Position numbers and translations under genes: made by a program | Origin: Methanosarcinales archaeon | Lineage (GTDB): Archaea > Halobacteriota > Syntropharchaeia > Alkanophagales > Methanospirareceae | Assembly (NCBI GenBank): GCA_025464425.1 | Contig: JAODGV010000099.1 | Location: 1 to 7,448 of the forward strand | Reading direction: 5' to 3' | DNA: 7,448 nucleotides | The notes under the pieces: model-generated | What the model was told of the DNA's origin: nothing | What the model saw: the letters and a program-made list of their open reading frames with translations, nothing else | Database searches by the model: none | Shown here: positions 1 through 6,461 of the stretch, in pieces | Layout: the number at the start of each line of letters is the position of its first letter | Position numbering within the stretch: position 1 is the first letter of the stretch

Positions 1-911
1 TGCATTTGTATCTCCCTCCGCTTCTTCATCAGCACCTTCATATTTCTAAGTATCCAAATCAAAGCCCTGAGATTGCTGAACGCAAGCGAAGGTCTTCTGA
101 AAAGCAAAAACAGGGTTGAGCCGATTTCAAATGCGAGCCTGAGCGGCAAATAAAGAGCCAGATTCCTCAGCTCATAGCACTTTATCATTGATGCGAGCGT
201 GTTCTTCTGCCTGTGATAAAGCAGCTTTCCATCCTTGAAGGTCCCGCTCCCTTTGTGCAGCACGATTGAATGCGGTGAGAAATAGACCTCATAGCCCATC
301 AAACGAGCACGCCAGCATAAATCAGTCTCTTCAAAATAGAAGAAGTAATCCTCATCAAATCCACCAAGTTTATCAAACAAATCTCTTCTTACGAATAATG
401 CTGCTCCTTTGCCACTGAAAATAGGTTCGGGTTCTCTCGGATCATCCATAATGAAGTAGTTCTCTATCGGCAATCCTATCGTGCTGATACAGTGTCCTAT
501 ACTATCCGGAATCTCTGGATTGCTTAACAGTCTGAGATTGGACTGGGCTATACCAATCTTAGGTTCTTCGAAAAGCTTTGCGGGCTCATCCAGCCAGTGA
601 GGATCGACTATTGTATCGTTATTCAGAAAAACAATGACATCCCCGTTGCAAAGCTTTGCCCCGACGTTATTTCCTCCAACGAACCCAAGGTTCTCCTTAT
701 TCCTGAAAAATTTAAAGTTTTTAAATCTCGATCGCGCATATTCATAACTTCCATCTGTGGATGCATTATCAACAAAAATCACCTCAAAGTTTTCGTATTT
801 CGTGCTCACCACAGATTCCAGGCATTTGTCAAGCAACTCGCCCAGCTTCTCCTTACCATTCCAGTTCACAATCACAATAGAAAATTTGAGACCCATTGTT
901 TCATCGCCCAT
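1..911 (-). CDS. GT2-family glycosyltransferase, partial (3' end outside window)
   Basis: A family 2 glycosyltransferase of the rhamnosyltransferase/WcaE-like type, expected to move a sugar from a nucleotide donor onto a growing surface glycan at the cytoplasmic membrane face. I translated 303 codons from ATG at 911; the frame is still open at base 1. Visible are the N-terminal beta strand FSIVIVNWNG (residues 10-19), the nucleotide-binding VDNASTDGS (47-55), NLGFVGGNN (74-82), the DXD-like metal motif FLNNDT (95-100) and the acceptor-side motif FEETDLCWR (193-201). Residues 251-271 are hydrophobic and may touch the membrane. The start codon shares one base with the stop of the epimerase remnant (TAATG), so it was probably coupled to that gene. 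A second in-frame ATG at 896 also sits before the first strand; neither has a strong ribosome binding site. The donor and acceptor sugars cannot be read from the sequence. The family call is firm. Confidence 0.93.
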   Translation of the reverse strand, partial: MGDETMGLKFSIVIVNWNGKEKLGELLDKCLESVVSTKYENFEVIFVDNASTDGSYEYARSRFKNFKFFRNKENLGFVGGNNVGAKLCNGDVIVFLNNDTIVDPHWLDEPAKLFEEPKIGIAQSNLRLLSNPEIPDSIGHCISTIGLPIENYFIMDDPREPEPIFSGKGAALFVRRDLFDKLGGFDEDYFFYFEETDLCWRARLMGYEVYFSPHSIVLHKGSGTFKDGKLLYHRQKNTLASMIKCYELRNLALYLPLRLAFEIGSTLFLLFRRPSLAFSNLRALIWILRNMKVLMKKRREIQM

Positions 912-1139
912 TATTTCACCAGCCTCTTGCTCTTCAGCTCCTCCTTCGCCTGATCAAACATGTCTTTTGCCTCAATTCGCTCGCACCATGCGACAAGTTC
1001 CCTCATTCAGGTAGTTCGGCTTTTGTGTATGCACCTGCGGCTCCAGATTGTCCAGAACCACTACTTCATGCTTATTCGCTAATGCATCCACCAGATGCGA
1101 GCCGATAAAGCCCGCACCGCCTGTAACGAGTACTTTCAT
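911..1139 (-). pseudogene. NAD-dependent sugar-nucleotide epimerase/dehydratase, internally deleted remnant
   Basis: The reading frame from ATG at 1139 begins as a classic extended short-chain dehydrogenase: KVLVTGGAGFIGSHLVDAL (residues 2-20) with the GxxGxxG NAD-binding loop, then VVVLDNLEPQVH (26-37), where the acidic residue after strand 2 would contact the ribose. After about residue 45 the match ends and the frame stops at 972-974 (55 codons). In the next frame, 1006 to 911, the sequence reads MRELVAWCERIEAKDMFDQ followed by a charged helix and TAA, which looks like the C-terminal end of the same family. Intact members are roughly 310-340 residues, so the catalytic Tyr-x-x-x-Lys core is missing and the two ends are joined out of frame. 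AGGA lies 6 bases before the ATG. The product is almost certainly not an active epimerase. It would once have supplied an activated sugar to the neighbouring glycosyltransferases. Confidence 0.85.
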
Positions 1140-1334
1140 TTGTTCCTGCTCATTTTGTATATCCTAAGCGATAAGAGTATAATAACATAAAATATAATCC
1201 TTCATAACTGTAATCGTTCGCTTATCTCCTTCACATGCGTCTCCACACCTGAATGACTCTCATTTGATAATCACGAAATTTACACTCTCTAATCTCAATG
1301 GGCACAACCCTTTTGGCTTCTGTATAATCAACGA
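1140..1334 (-). promoter_or_regulatory. Intergenic stretch with TATA-like box before the epimerase remnant
   Basis: This 195-base gap between the GT4 gene and the epimerase remnant contains decayed coding scraps (listed separately) and a very AT-rich patch at about 1174-1200. On the minus strand that patch reads GGATTATATTTTATG, a TATA-like element about 55 bases before the ATG at 1139, so a start site near 1168 would leave a leader of roughly 30 bases. The placement fits an archaeal promoter, but AT-rich sequence is common here and the assignment is weak. Confidence 0.3.
1202..1270 (-). pseudogene. Short fragment resembling the N-terminus of a GT4 glycosyltransferase
   Basis: Between two stops on the minus strand lies a 22-codon frame that includes HSGVETHVKEISERLQL (1255 to 1205). 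This closely follows the N-terminal signature of GT4 glycosyltransferases, where a glycine-rich loop is followed by VETHV and an amphipathic helix ending in RL. There is no start codon, and the frame ends at TGA 1202-1204 just where the family would continue with a conserved glycine-histidine turn. It is best read as a scrap left by deletion of a second glycosyltransferase. It is too short to be certain, and chance resemblance remains possible. Confidence 0.4.
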
Positions 1335-1344
1335 TTATGCCGTC
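1231..1344 (-). pseudogene. Possible DUF2283-like C-terminal fragment in a shifted frame
   Basis: Overlapping the last codons of the GT4 gene, a 37-codon frame without a start codon begins DGIIVDYTEAKRVVPIEI. This resembles, from memory, the second half of the small DUF2283 family, in which a DGVIVDYDEEG-like hairpin is followed by a GIEIL strand. The frame ends at TGA 1231-1233. The preceding GT4 tail, SVEEDKTA in the neighbouring frame, could be the upstream part of the same small domain, separated by a one-base shift. The resemblance is short and I could not align it, so treat it as a tentative decayed fragment. Confidence 0.25.
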
Positions 1345-2525
1345 TTATCTTCTTCAACGCTAATGGGATAACTTCTATTCACAGCCAGATTAGCCACTTC
1401 AAACCATCTCTTCGCTATCTCTTCCCATCTGAGCTCCTCAGGCGCTTCAAACTCCTTCCTGTCAGCGAATACAGACATCAACGCCGTGGTTATATCCTCT
1501 GCACTCTCAGGCGCAACAAACACAGTCCCTTCGTACTTCCCCAGACTCTCTTTCAGCCCACCAACCTCAGATGCAATTATAGGCATTCCAAACGCCATTC
1601 CTATATGGGCTACACCACTCTGTGATGCCCTCGTATATGGAATTACCAGAACATCCGCCGCAGAGAAATACAGAGATACTTCTTCGTCACTCACATATCT
1701 ATCAACCATGTTGATTTTATTACTGTATCTGGATTTTCTCGCGAGCTCTCTCGTCTCTTTATCCTCCCATGTCTCTCCCACGATGAGGAGTCTCGATTTT
1801 TCGATAATATCCTCAGGCAGGTTTTCAAAAGCTTTTATTAGATATTTAACACCTTTGTAAGGTCGTAATAAACCAAAAAACAGGATTGCGAAATCTTCTT
1901 TTATTCCTATACTCGCTCTGGCTTCCACCCTGTCCTTCTTTTCATAATGGTTGTAAATGCCATGAGGGATAACCTCTATCTTCTCCTTTTCTATACCGTA
2001 ATTCCTGCTGATGAGTTCCTTATCAGCATTTGAATGCACCACATAATGCGAGGCGAGCCTTATTATTAAATTACCCATCACCTTAGAATAGCCCCTTATC
2101 GGTAAGACTGAACTCTCAAAAGGGTCAACAACCTCGTGAAATTCTATTATTATTGGTCTTCTCTTCAAATTCAGGATCTCAAGTGCCAGATACATGTGTG
2201 CAACGCTTGATGTCCACCATTGAAATATCATCATATCGGCGTTCTCTGCTATCTTAAAAGCCCGCAGCCACGTGATTGGATTGTACCAGTCGAGTATCTC
2301 ATGAATCCTCACTCTATCATTGAACCTTAGCGTTGTGAGTTCCTCTCCCACCCGTCGCCATCCCGGGAATAATCTCCTGGGTAACATTTCTCTAAACAGT
2401 ATCGTTTCGACATTCATCAAACCAGAAAGGGCATTTGAAAGCCTTATCGTGAAATAGCCAACACCGGAAAGGAATTTTTCCGATGGACCTATAATTACAA
2501 CCTTTAGATTTGCATTATTTCGCAT
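1335..2525 (-). CDS. GT4-family glycosyltransferase
   Basis: A complete 396-residue GT-B fold glycosyltransferase of family GT4, expected to act in the cytoplasm or at the membrane face in assembly of a surface glycan. The N-terminal Rossmann domain starts with LKVVIIGPSEKFLSGVGYF (residues 7-25), including the glycine loop. The donor-binding half begins near 205 and shows FGLLRPYKGVKYLIKAF (217-233), whose Arg221 and Lys224 match the phosphate-binding Arg/Lys pair, then RLLIVGETW (245-253). ASQSGVAHIGMAFGMPIIAS (300-319) stands in place of the usual E-x7-E stretch; this Ser-Gly variant is common in a GT4 subgroup. No signal peptide or membrane helix is evident. GAAGGGAA lies about 8 bases before the ATG. 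The gene is separated by 84 bases from the winged-helix gene upstream and is visibly richer in A and T than that operon. Substrates are unknown. Confidence 0.93.
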   Translation of the reverse strand: MRNNANLKVVIIGPSEKFLSGVGYFTIRLSNALSGLMNVETILFREMLPRRLFPGWRRVGEELTTLRFNDRVRIHEILDWYNPITWLRAFKIAENADMMIFQWWTSSVAHMYLALEILNLKRRPIIIEFHEVVDPFESSVLPIRGYSKVMGNLIIRLASHYVVHSNADKELISRNYGIEKEKIEVIPHGIYNHYEKKDRVEARASIGIKEDFAILFFGLLRPYKGVKYLIKAFENLPEDIIEKSRLLIVGETWEDKETRELARKSRYSNKINMVDRYVSDEEVSLYFSAADVLVIPYTRASQSGVAHIGMAFGMPIIASEVGGLKESLGKYEGTVFVAPESAEDITTALMSVFADRKEFEAPEELRWEEIAKRWFEVANLAVNRSYPISVEEDKTA

Positions 2526-2609
2526 TTTTTATTCCCTTCATGCCATCCAGTCAAAAATTGCTATGACAGCATTCCACTTCTTAAAAATCCTATCGTCTAA
2601 TATCGGCTT
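2526..2609 (-). promoter_or_regulatory. Possible promoter of the GT4 gene
   Basis: The 84-base gap separates the winged-helix operon from the GT4 gene. On the minus strand it contains GGATTTTTAAGAAG (2590-2577), a weak TATA-like element about 55-60 bases ahead of the ATG, and a ribosome binding site GAAGGGA close to the start. Two short T-runs (TTTTT) could also help end transcription of the upstream operon. The gap and the change in base composition support a transcription boundary here, but the box itself is a poor match. Confidence 0.22.
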
Positions 2610-3578
2610 TCACTCACGTAGCTTATAGCCACCCCGTACTTTGACCACCATGCCCGAATACTTCAGCCAGTTAAGGAACTTCTTCGCATATGTCCGCTTC
2701 GTTACCGCTGACCACTCCCTGTTATACTCCTGAGCCAGAATCTCACCGAGGGTTCGCAGTGTTATTATACCATCTTCTGAATACAGCCGCTCTATCAGCT
2801 TCTTATACCTGGAACTGCGTAGATGCTCCGCAAACCTCCGTCTCCTCAGCACCTCAACACAGCATGCAAGCTCCCTGCCGTCCGCGGTCAATTCATAAAA
2901 GCCCCTGCGTGAATGCCGGACGAATCCCAGTGCACGGCAGCATGCGAGTTCCTGACTCAGCCGGCGCTCATTCGTCCCGAGTTCTTTCGCAAGCTCGTGT
3001 ATCGCCCCACCTGCTGGAAACAGGCTCTCCAGTATCTTCACCATCTTCTCCACACTGAGATAAGGTACCGGGCTCTCTATCTCTTCCGTCTCCTCATCCA
3101 GTCGTAAAATGCCACCCCTGTAATGCCCGAAACCTGTAAAATCCAGTATACTCGCAATTGCAGCCCCATATGCTTTCAATGTCAGCGGATTTCTCCATTT
3201 CTTATTGTATCGCCTGACCATCTCCTCACCTATCTCGAATATACTCAGTTTCCCGTTCTGTTGAAGCTTGTGCTTTATCAAGCCAAAATACTCGATTTTA
3301 TTGGTCTGCTCCTCCAGTACCGCCTCCGCTCCTGCTTCGCCTCGCATGATCAGAAGTGCGTACCTCGCACCCGGCTCTGTAAACCTGAATCTCCTCCGCC
3401 CTGATACCAGACCAAGCGATTTCAGCGTTGCTACAAAATTATTGATCGTGGTGGTATTCGCACCCATTGCATTTGCTATCTCCCGTGTTGAGAACTCTCT
3501 ATCCAGATATTGCTCGGGTACCGTCCTCAATATCTCATTCACCCTGCCGATACGCATATATGGAAAGTATTCCTCCAT
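2610..3578 (-). CDS. Protein with a duplicated winged-helix DNA-binding module
   Basis: I do not recognise a named family for this 322-residue protein, but its plan is clear: an internal tandem duplication. Copy 1 (about 28-160) has a helix-turn-helix, FSTREIANAMGANTTTINNF (29-48), a wing ending in FTEPGARYALLI (67-78), and then YNKKWRNPLTLKAYGAAI (124-141) followed by a hydrophobic helix and a GG turn. Copy 2 (about 190-320) repeats this order: IHELAKELGTNERRLSQEL (193-211), LTADGRELACCV (230-241), YNREWSAVTKRTYAKKFL (285-302), YSGMVVKVRGGYKL (307-320). Corresponding landmarks lie 57 and 55 residues apart. Each copy appears to hold two winged-helix units, giving about four per chain, basic and suited to DNA. 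The start follows GGAGGGG by 4 bases and lies 13 bases after the MutS-like stop, so the two are cotranscribed. It is either a regulator or the DNA-binding partner of the ATPase. Confidence 0.85.
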   Translation of the reverse strand: MEEYFPYMRIGRVNEILRTVPEQYLDREFSTREIANAMGANTTTINNFVATLKSLGLVSGRRRFRFTEPGARYALLIMRGEAGAEAVLEEQTNKIEYFGLIKHKLQQNGKLSIFEIGEEMVRRYNKKWRNPLTLKAYGAAIASILDFTGFGHYRGGILRLDEETEEIESPVPYLSVEKMVKILESLFPAGGAIHELAKELGTNERRLSQELACCRALGFVRHSRRGFYELTADGRELACCVEVLRRRRFAEHLRSSRYKKLIERLYSEDGIITLRTLGEILAQEYNREWSAVTKRTYAKKFLNWLKYSGMVVKVRGGYKLRE

Positions 3579-3591
3579 AGTACCCCTCCTT

Positions 3592-5565
3592 TTAAGCCCA
3601 CTTACCCCGCTCCTTCGTGAGCACAGTCAGAATATCCTCATACACCGCCCTCAATTCCGCACGCTTCGCACGTGCAAGTAGCTTCTTTATCACCAGTTCC
3701 GGCATACTCGAGCCGATATGATTGAACATCGGCTGTCTGTCAACGATGATATTCCCGGAATCGTCCAGTCCTTCGGGCTCTATACCGTCCACCCTGACCT
3801 TTCTCTTACTTATATACGGCAGTATTTCGTTTATCAGATGCGTTATAACAACAGCGAGCGTATCTTCCCGCAGATTGTTCAGGATAGAAGCCATTATCCG
3901 CCCCATAGCACCCGGCTCGGTCAATGCCTCCAGCTCGTCTATCAACACGACCTTACTGCCCTCGCGCATGAATACCCGGCTCAATGCCCGGATTGAGTAT
4001 TCAAACGACCCTGTCTTCTTTATCATCTTCCGCCTGTACAGGTAAACCGGCACTACGGGTATCTCCGCCCTCGCCGCAGGTACGGGCAGACCCAGTTCGG
4101 CAAGTATGACACATGTTGCGAGTGTGTTCAACAGGCAGGTCTTACCGCCGCTATTCGCACCTGTTAGGATGGCTATCGGGTGTGGTGTGGCGCCAAAGAT
4201 ACCGAGTTTGACATCGCCTACCGAATATGACACCGGAACCACTTTCGCACCCCCTTTTCGCTCCTCATCCTTCAAAAATATGTTCCTGGCTTCTTCCACA
4301 CCCAGACCCCCTTCTACAAGTTCAGGGATATTCAGCTCGAAATCGCGTGCAAATAGCGCTATCGCAATCATGGAATCGAGATAGAATAGCTTCTTTATAC
4401 CCTCGCTAATCGAATCATGATACTGTTCCATCTGCTTCGCCAGTTCCCTCAACCTGTAATAACGCCTCTCACACATCTCCCGCATGTATCTCCGTCTTAA
4501 CCCCTCTATCCTGTCACGTGCGAACTCAAAGTATGCCATGCCCGATTCAAGACCCGCATATGCACTCTCTCTGAGCAGAGTATCATCCCTGAGCATCAGC
4601 TCGCCCGCCATCTCCACCAGAACCTCTTCAAGGTAGCTCTTGAACTCATCCGTACCGCCACCCGTTCGCACTATCCGCGCAGCTTCCTTATTTATCTTAT
4701 CCTCATACTTCAAAATCACCTCATCAAAGCTGAGCTTATCTACCCGCTGCTCTTCTTTTGCTTCTCTGATAAGTGCCATCACGGCTTTCAAATCAGCTAT
4801 TGAGACATCTTTAAATAGCATAGAGTCCTTTACAGCCTCGAACTGCTCAAGAATCTCTATCAACGTCTCTATCGCAGCCTGCATCACTACGTAGCTTCGG
4901 ACAACGAATTCTGGATATATCTCACACGGATCTGATAGGTCAGCAATATGCCTGGGTATGATGCCGGCTTCATCATATGCCTGCTCCTGCTCGCATACTA
5001 CCAAAACGCAGTTCTCACCACTTACAAGCTCTTCCGGCTTAGCCGAAGAGTCTATTAACTCCAGAGCCACGAAATCGCCATATGCTGCTCTTATCAACTG
5101 CTCTACATCCTTATCCCCGGTCTTAACCGCCAGAACCGGTGCTTTTGGTATATTCAGCCGTGGTATTACCGCTCTTTTTAGCCTGTCTCTCAACTCCGTC
5201 ACTCTATCACCGATAGCCTGTAACAATTCTATAGCCATACGTACATCATCGAACCGTCTCTGCAGCTCCTCACGGTCCTGTAACGGCGTTAGTGTGAGTA
5301 GCTTATCTTTCCCTGTGCGAGTTACGGCATAATGCGAGAGCATCTCCAGAATCTCCCGTCTCAATTCCCGCGTCTCTTTTGTGCAGAATACATCCCTTAT
5401 CTTATACCCCGTCGTATCTTCATTATGCTTTATCACCACCTTCTCCGCTTCTCCCTCTTTTAGCCCGAGGAACAATGCCAGGGAGCTCAAATCAGGCAGT
5501 TCCAGCCACTCCTTCAGATATTTTTCCAGAAATGCCGGTGGTGAACGATAAGAAAAGGAGGTCAT
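3592..5565 (-). CDS. MutS2-like ABC-type ATPase without Smr domain
   Basis: A 657-residue MutS-superfamily ATPase that probably dimerises and clamps nucleic acid. Residues 66-115 (including ILEMLSHYAVTRTGKDKLL, 72-90) match the start of the MutS2 core rather than the mismatch-recognition domain of MutS1. Residues 140-215 look like an extra alpha/beta domain. Long helices at 225-400 would form the lever and clamp. The ATPase carries Walker A GANSGGKT (469-476), LGLPVPA (491-497) as in MutS2, the signature-region stretch SFEYSIRAL (520-528), Walker B VVLIDE (539-544) with Glu544, TEPGAMG (549-555) and the switch histidine in ITHL (574-577). The chain ends about 80 residues later with no KOW or Smr nuclease domain, so it is shorter than bacterial MutS2 (about 780). 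Its ATG overlaps the PRC gene stop (ATGA), implying translational coupling. A role in recombination control, repair or ribosome rescue is inference. Confidence 0.92.
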   Translation of the reverse strand: MTSFSYRSPPAFLEKYLKEWLELPDLSSLALFLGLKEGEAEKVVIKHNEDTTGYKIRDVFCTKETRELRREILEMLSHYAVTRTGKDKLLTLTPLQDREELQRRFDDVRMAIELLQAIGDRVTELRDRLKRAVIPRLNIPKAPVLAVKTGDKDVEQLIRAAYGDFVALELIDSSAKPEELVSGENCVLVVCEQEQAYDEAGIIPRHIADLSDPCEIYPEFVVRSYVVMQAAIETLIEILEQFEAVKDSMLFKDVSIADLKAVMALIREAKEEQRVDKLSFDEVILKYEDKINKEAARIVRTGGGTDEFKSYLEEVLVEMAGELMLRDDTLLRESAYAGLESGMAYFEFARDRIEGLRRRYMREMCERRYYRLRELAKQMEQYHDSISEGIKKLFYLDSMIAIALFARDFELNIPELVEGGLGVEEARNIFLKDEERKGGAKVVPVSYSVGDVKLGIFGATPHPIAILTGANSGGKTCLLNTLATCVILAELGLPVPAARAEIPVVPVYLYRRKMIKKTGSFEYSIRALSRVFMREGSKVVLIDELEALTEPGAMGRIMASILNNLREDTLAVVITHLINEILPYISKRKVRVDGIEPEGLDDSGNIIVDRQPMFNHIGSSMPELVIKKLLARAKRAELRAVYEDILTVLTKERGKWA

Positions 5566-6242
5566 CTCTCCCTGTCGTATTTCAGCACGATGTTCCTGCT
5601 ATACAAATTCAGTTTCATATCATCAGCCGGTACCTTCACCCGCCCGGATTGCTGGTTCAATAACAGCCACTCAATGACTCCCGTCTCGGGATCGAATAGA
5701 ATGTCTGCTACCGTGCCTATATAATCCCCCTCCTCTGACATCACCCTGCGCTCCAGTAAACTCCTGCTGAATATCCACATCGCCTTACCTTCATTCCGGG
5801 CTATCAGATCGAATATGAATTGTTCCCGTCTCTTCAGTTCTTTCATATCCAGTTCGAGCAACTCACTGAGCGCTTTCATATTCATCACATCCTCCAGGCT
5901 CAGTCCCGACCGGTATAAGATCGAGTATATAAGAGCCTGAGCAAAGGCAAATGGATAATCCACATCTCTGTGATGCATTCTCATCACATCTCTACCCGCC
6001 GGATGCAGATACTCGTTCAATACGCGCTTCACCTCCCGCTCTATCACGTCTCTCGCACCGGCTGGATCCAATTTGCCCCTGCTTATACCCTTATCCTCGC
6101 ATATCTGGATTGCATACGGTATGTAACGCCTCAAAGACACCGAATCAACCTCTTCTATGATGAAATTCCATGGATATAGCCTGGATGAGATATACGCATT
6201 TATCCTCTCCTTATTATTTACTGCTCCACGCTCTTCCCTCAT
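5562..6242 (-). CDS. PRC-barrel domain protein with unrecognised N-terminal helical region
   Basis: A 226-residue protein ending in a PRC-barrel, a small beta domain used for protein and RNA contacts (as in RimM, photosynthetic reaction centre H subunit and haloarchaeal cell-division CdpB). The barrel spans about 157-224: IFSRSLLERRVMSEEGDYIG (157-176), VADILFDPETGVIEWLLL (178-195), GRVKVPADDM (200-209), NIVLKY (217-222). The first 150 residues look mostly helical and charged, with a run of basic and acidic residues at 131-140 and no signal peptide; I do not recognise them. The start is well set: GGAGG ends 8 bases before the ATG, with a TATA-like box about 40 bases upstream. The stop overlaps the MutS-like start by ATGA, making this the first gene of a three-gene operon. 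The barrel probably gives the operon a docking or adaptor function; that is inference. Confidence 0.88.
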   Translation of the reverse strand: MREERGAVNNKERINAYISSRLYPWNFIIEEVDSVSLRRYIPYAIQICEDKGISRGKLDPAGARDVIEREVKRVLNEYLHPAGRDVMRMHHRDVDYPFAFAQALIYSILYRSGLSLEDVMNMKALSELLELDMKELKRREQFIFDLIARNEGKAMWIFSRSLLERRVMSEEGDYIGTVADILFDPETGVIEWLLLNQQSGRVKVPADDMKLNLYSRNIVLKYDRER

Positions 6243-6248
6243 TCTCGC

Positions 6249-6259
6249 TCCCTCCTTTT
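6249..6259 (-). promoter_or_regulatory. Strong ribosome binding site of the PRC-barrel gene
   Basis: The minus strand reads AAAAGGAGGGA here, a near-perfect match to the anti-Shine-Dalgarno end of archaeal 16S rRNA, 8 bases (GGAGG to ATG) before the start codon at 6242. It fixes the start of the first gene in the operon. Confidence 0.8.
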
Positions 6260-6262
6260 AAT

Positions 6263-6290
6263 AAAAAAAGATGTTTTATGATATAATATT
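6263..6290 (-). promoter_or_regulatory. TATA-like box and T-run ahead of the PRC-barrel gene
   Basis: On the minus strand an AT-rich box, AATATTATATCATAAAA (6289-6273), lies 35-45 bases before the ATG, at the distance expected of an archaeal TATA box with a short leader. Just downstream is a run of seven T (6269-6263). That run could instead act as a termination signal for transcripts arriving from SepCysS, since archaeal RNA polymerase stops at T-tracts. The two readings are not exclusive and neither is proven. Confidence 0.35.
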
Positions 6291-6387
6291 GTATCTTGTC
6301 ATAACCGCTTCTTCCACTTTTCCGCATGGACGAAGCACAGGTCGATATTTATCGTCTTGCGTGAGACTTTCGCCCGTCTACATGCCT

Positions 6388-6461
6388 CTGAAATATTTCC
6401 TGACTGCCCGACCAATTCAAACAGATATTTCCTCTGTTGAAATGTGGTCGGGCGGTTTCAG
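6388..6461. repeat. Long imperfect hairpin downstream of SepCysS
   Basis: An inverted repeat with arms GCCCGACCA (6406-6414) and TGGTCGGGC (6445-6453) pairs without error over 9 bases. It then continues inward through 9 further pairs broken only by single-base bulges (A6419, A6442, G6444) to a 9-base loop, ATATTTCCT (6425-6433): 18 pairs in all. An outer stem CTGAAA (6388-6393) with TTTCAG (6456-6461) adds 6 more pairs across a 12/2 internal loop. The loop nonamer also occurs at 6393-6401, a direct repeat 32 bases away. It lies about 50-120 bases after the SepCysS stop. It may be a structured 3' RNA element, a small RNA or a remnant of a small mobile repeat; no flanking target duplication is visible. 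Confidence 0.75.

Noticed and set aside
597..1108. Overlapping plus-strand frames opposite GT2 and the epimerase remnant
   Set aside because: The minus strand carries clear GT2 and epimerase motifs over the same bases; the plus frames show no motif.
1560..1640. Loss of the usual E-x7-E motif in the GT4 protein as a sign of inactivity
   Set aside because: The ASQSG variant occurs in a subgroup of GT4 enzymes and the Arg/Lys phosphate-binding pair is kept, so the gene is treated as intact.
3268..3681. 137-residue plus-strand frame opposite the winged-helix and MutS-like genes
   Set aside because: It crosses the boundary of two well-supported minus-strand genes, and its composition (Ser, Pro, Leu, Arg rich) is that of a shadow frame.
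6388..6461. Hairpin and nonamer repeat as a CRISPR unit or tRNA
   Set aside because: There are only two copies of a 9-base repeat and no spacer series, and no cloverleaf, anticodon loop or T-loop consensus can be folded.
6388..6461. Hairpin as a bacterial-type intrinsic terminator
   Set aside because: No T-run follows the right-to-left transcript directly after the stem; the only long T-run is about 120 bases further on, and archaea do not depend on such hairpins.
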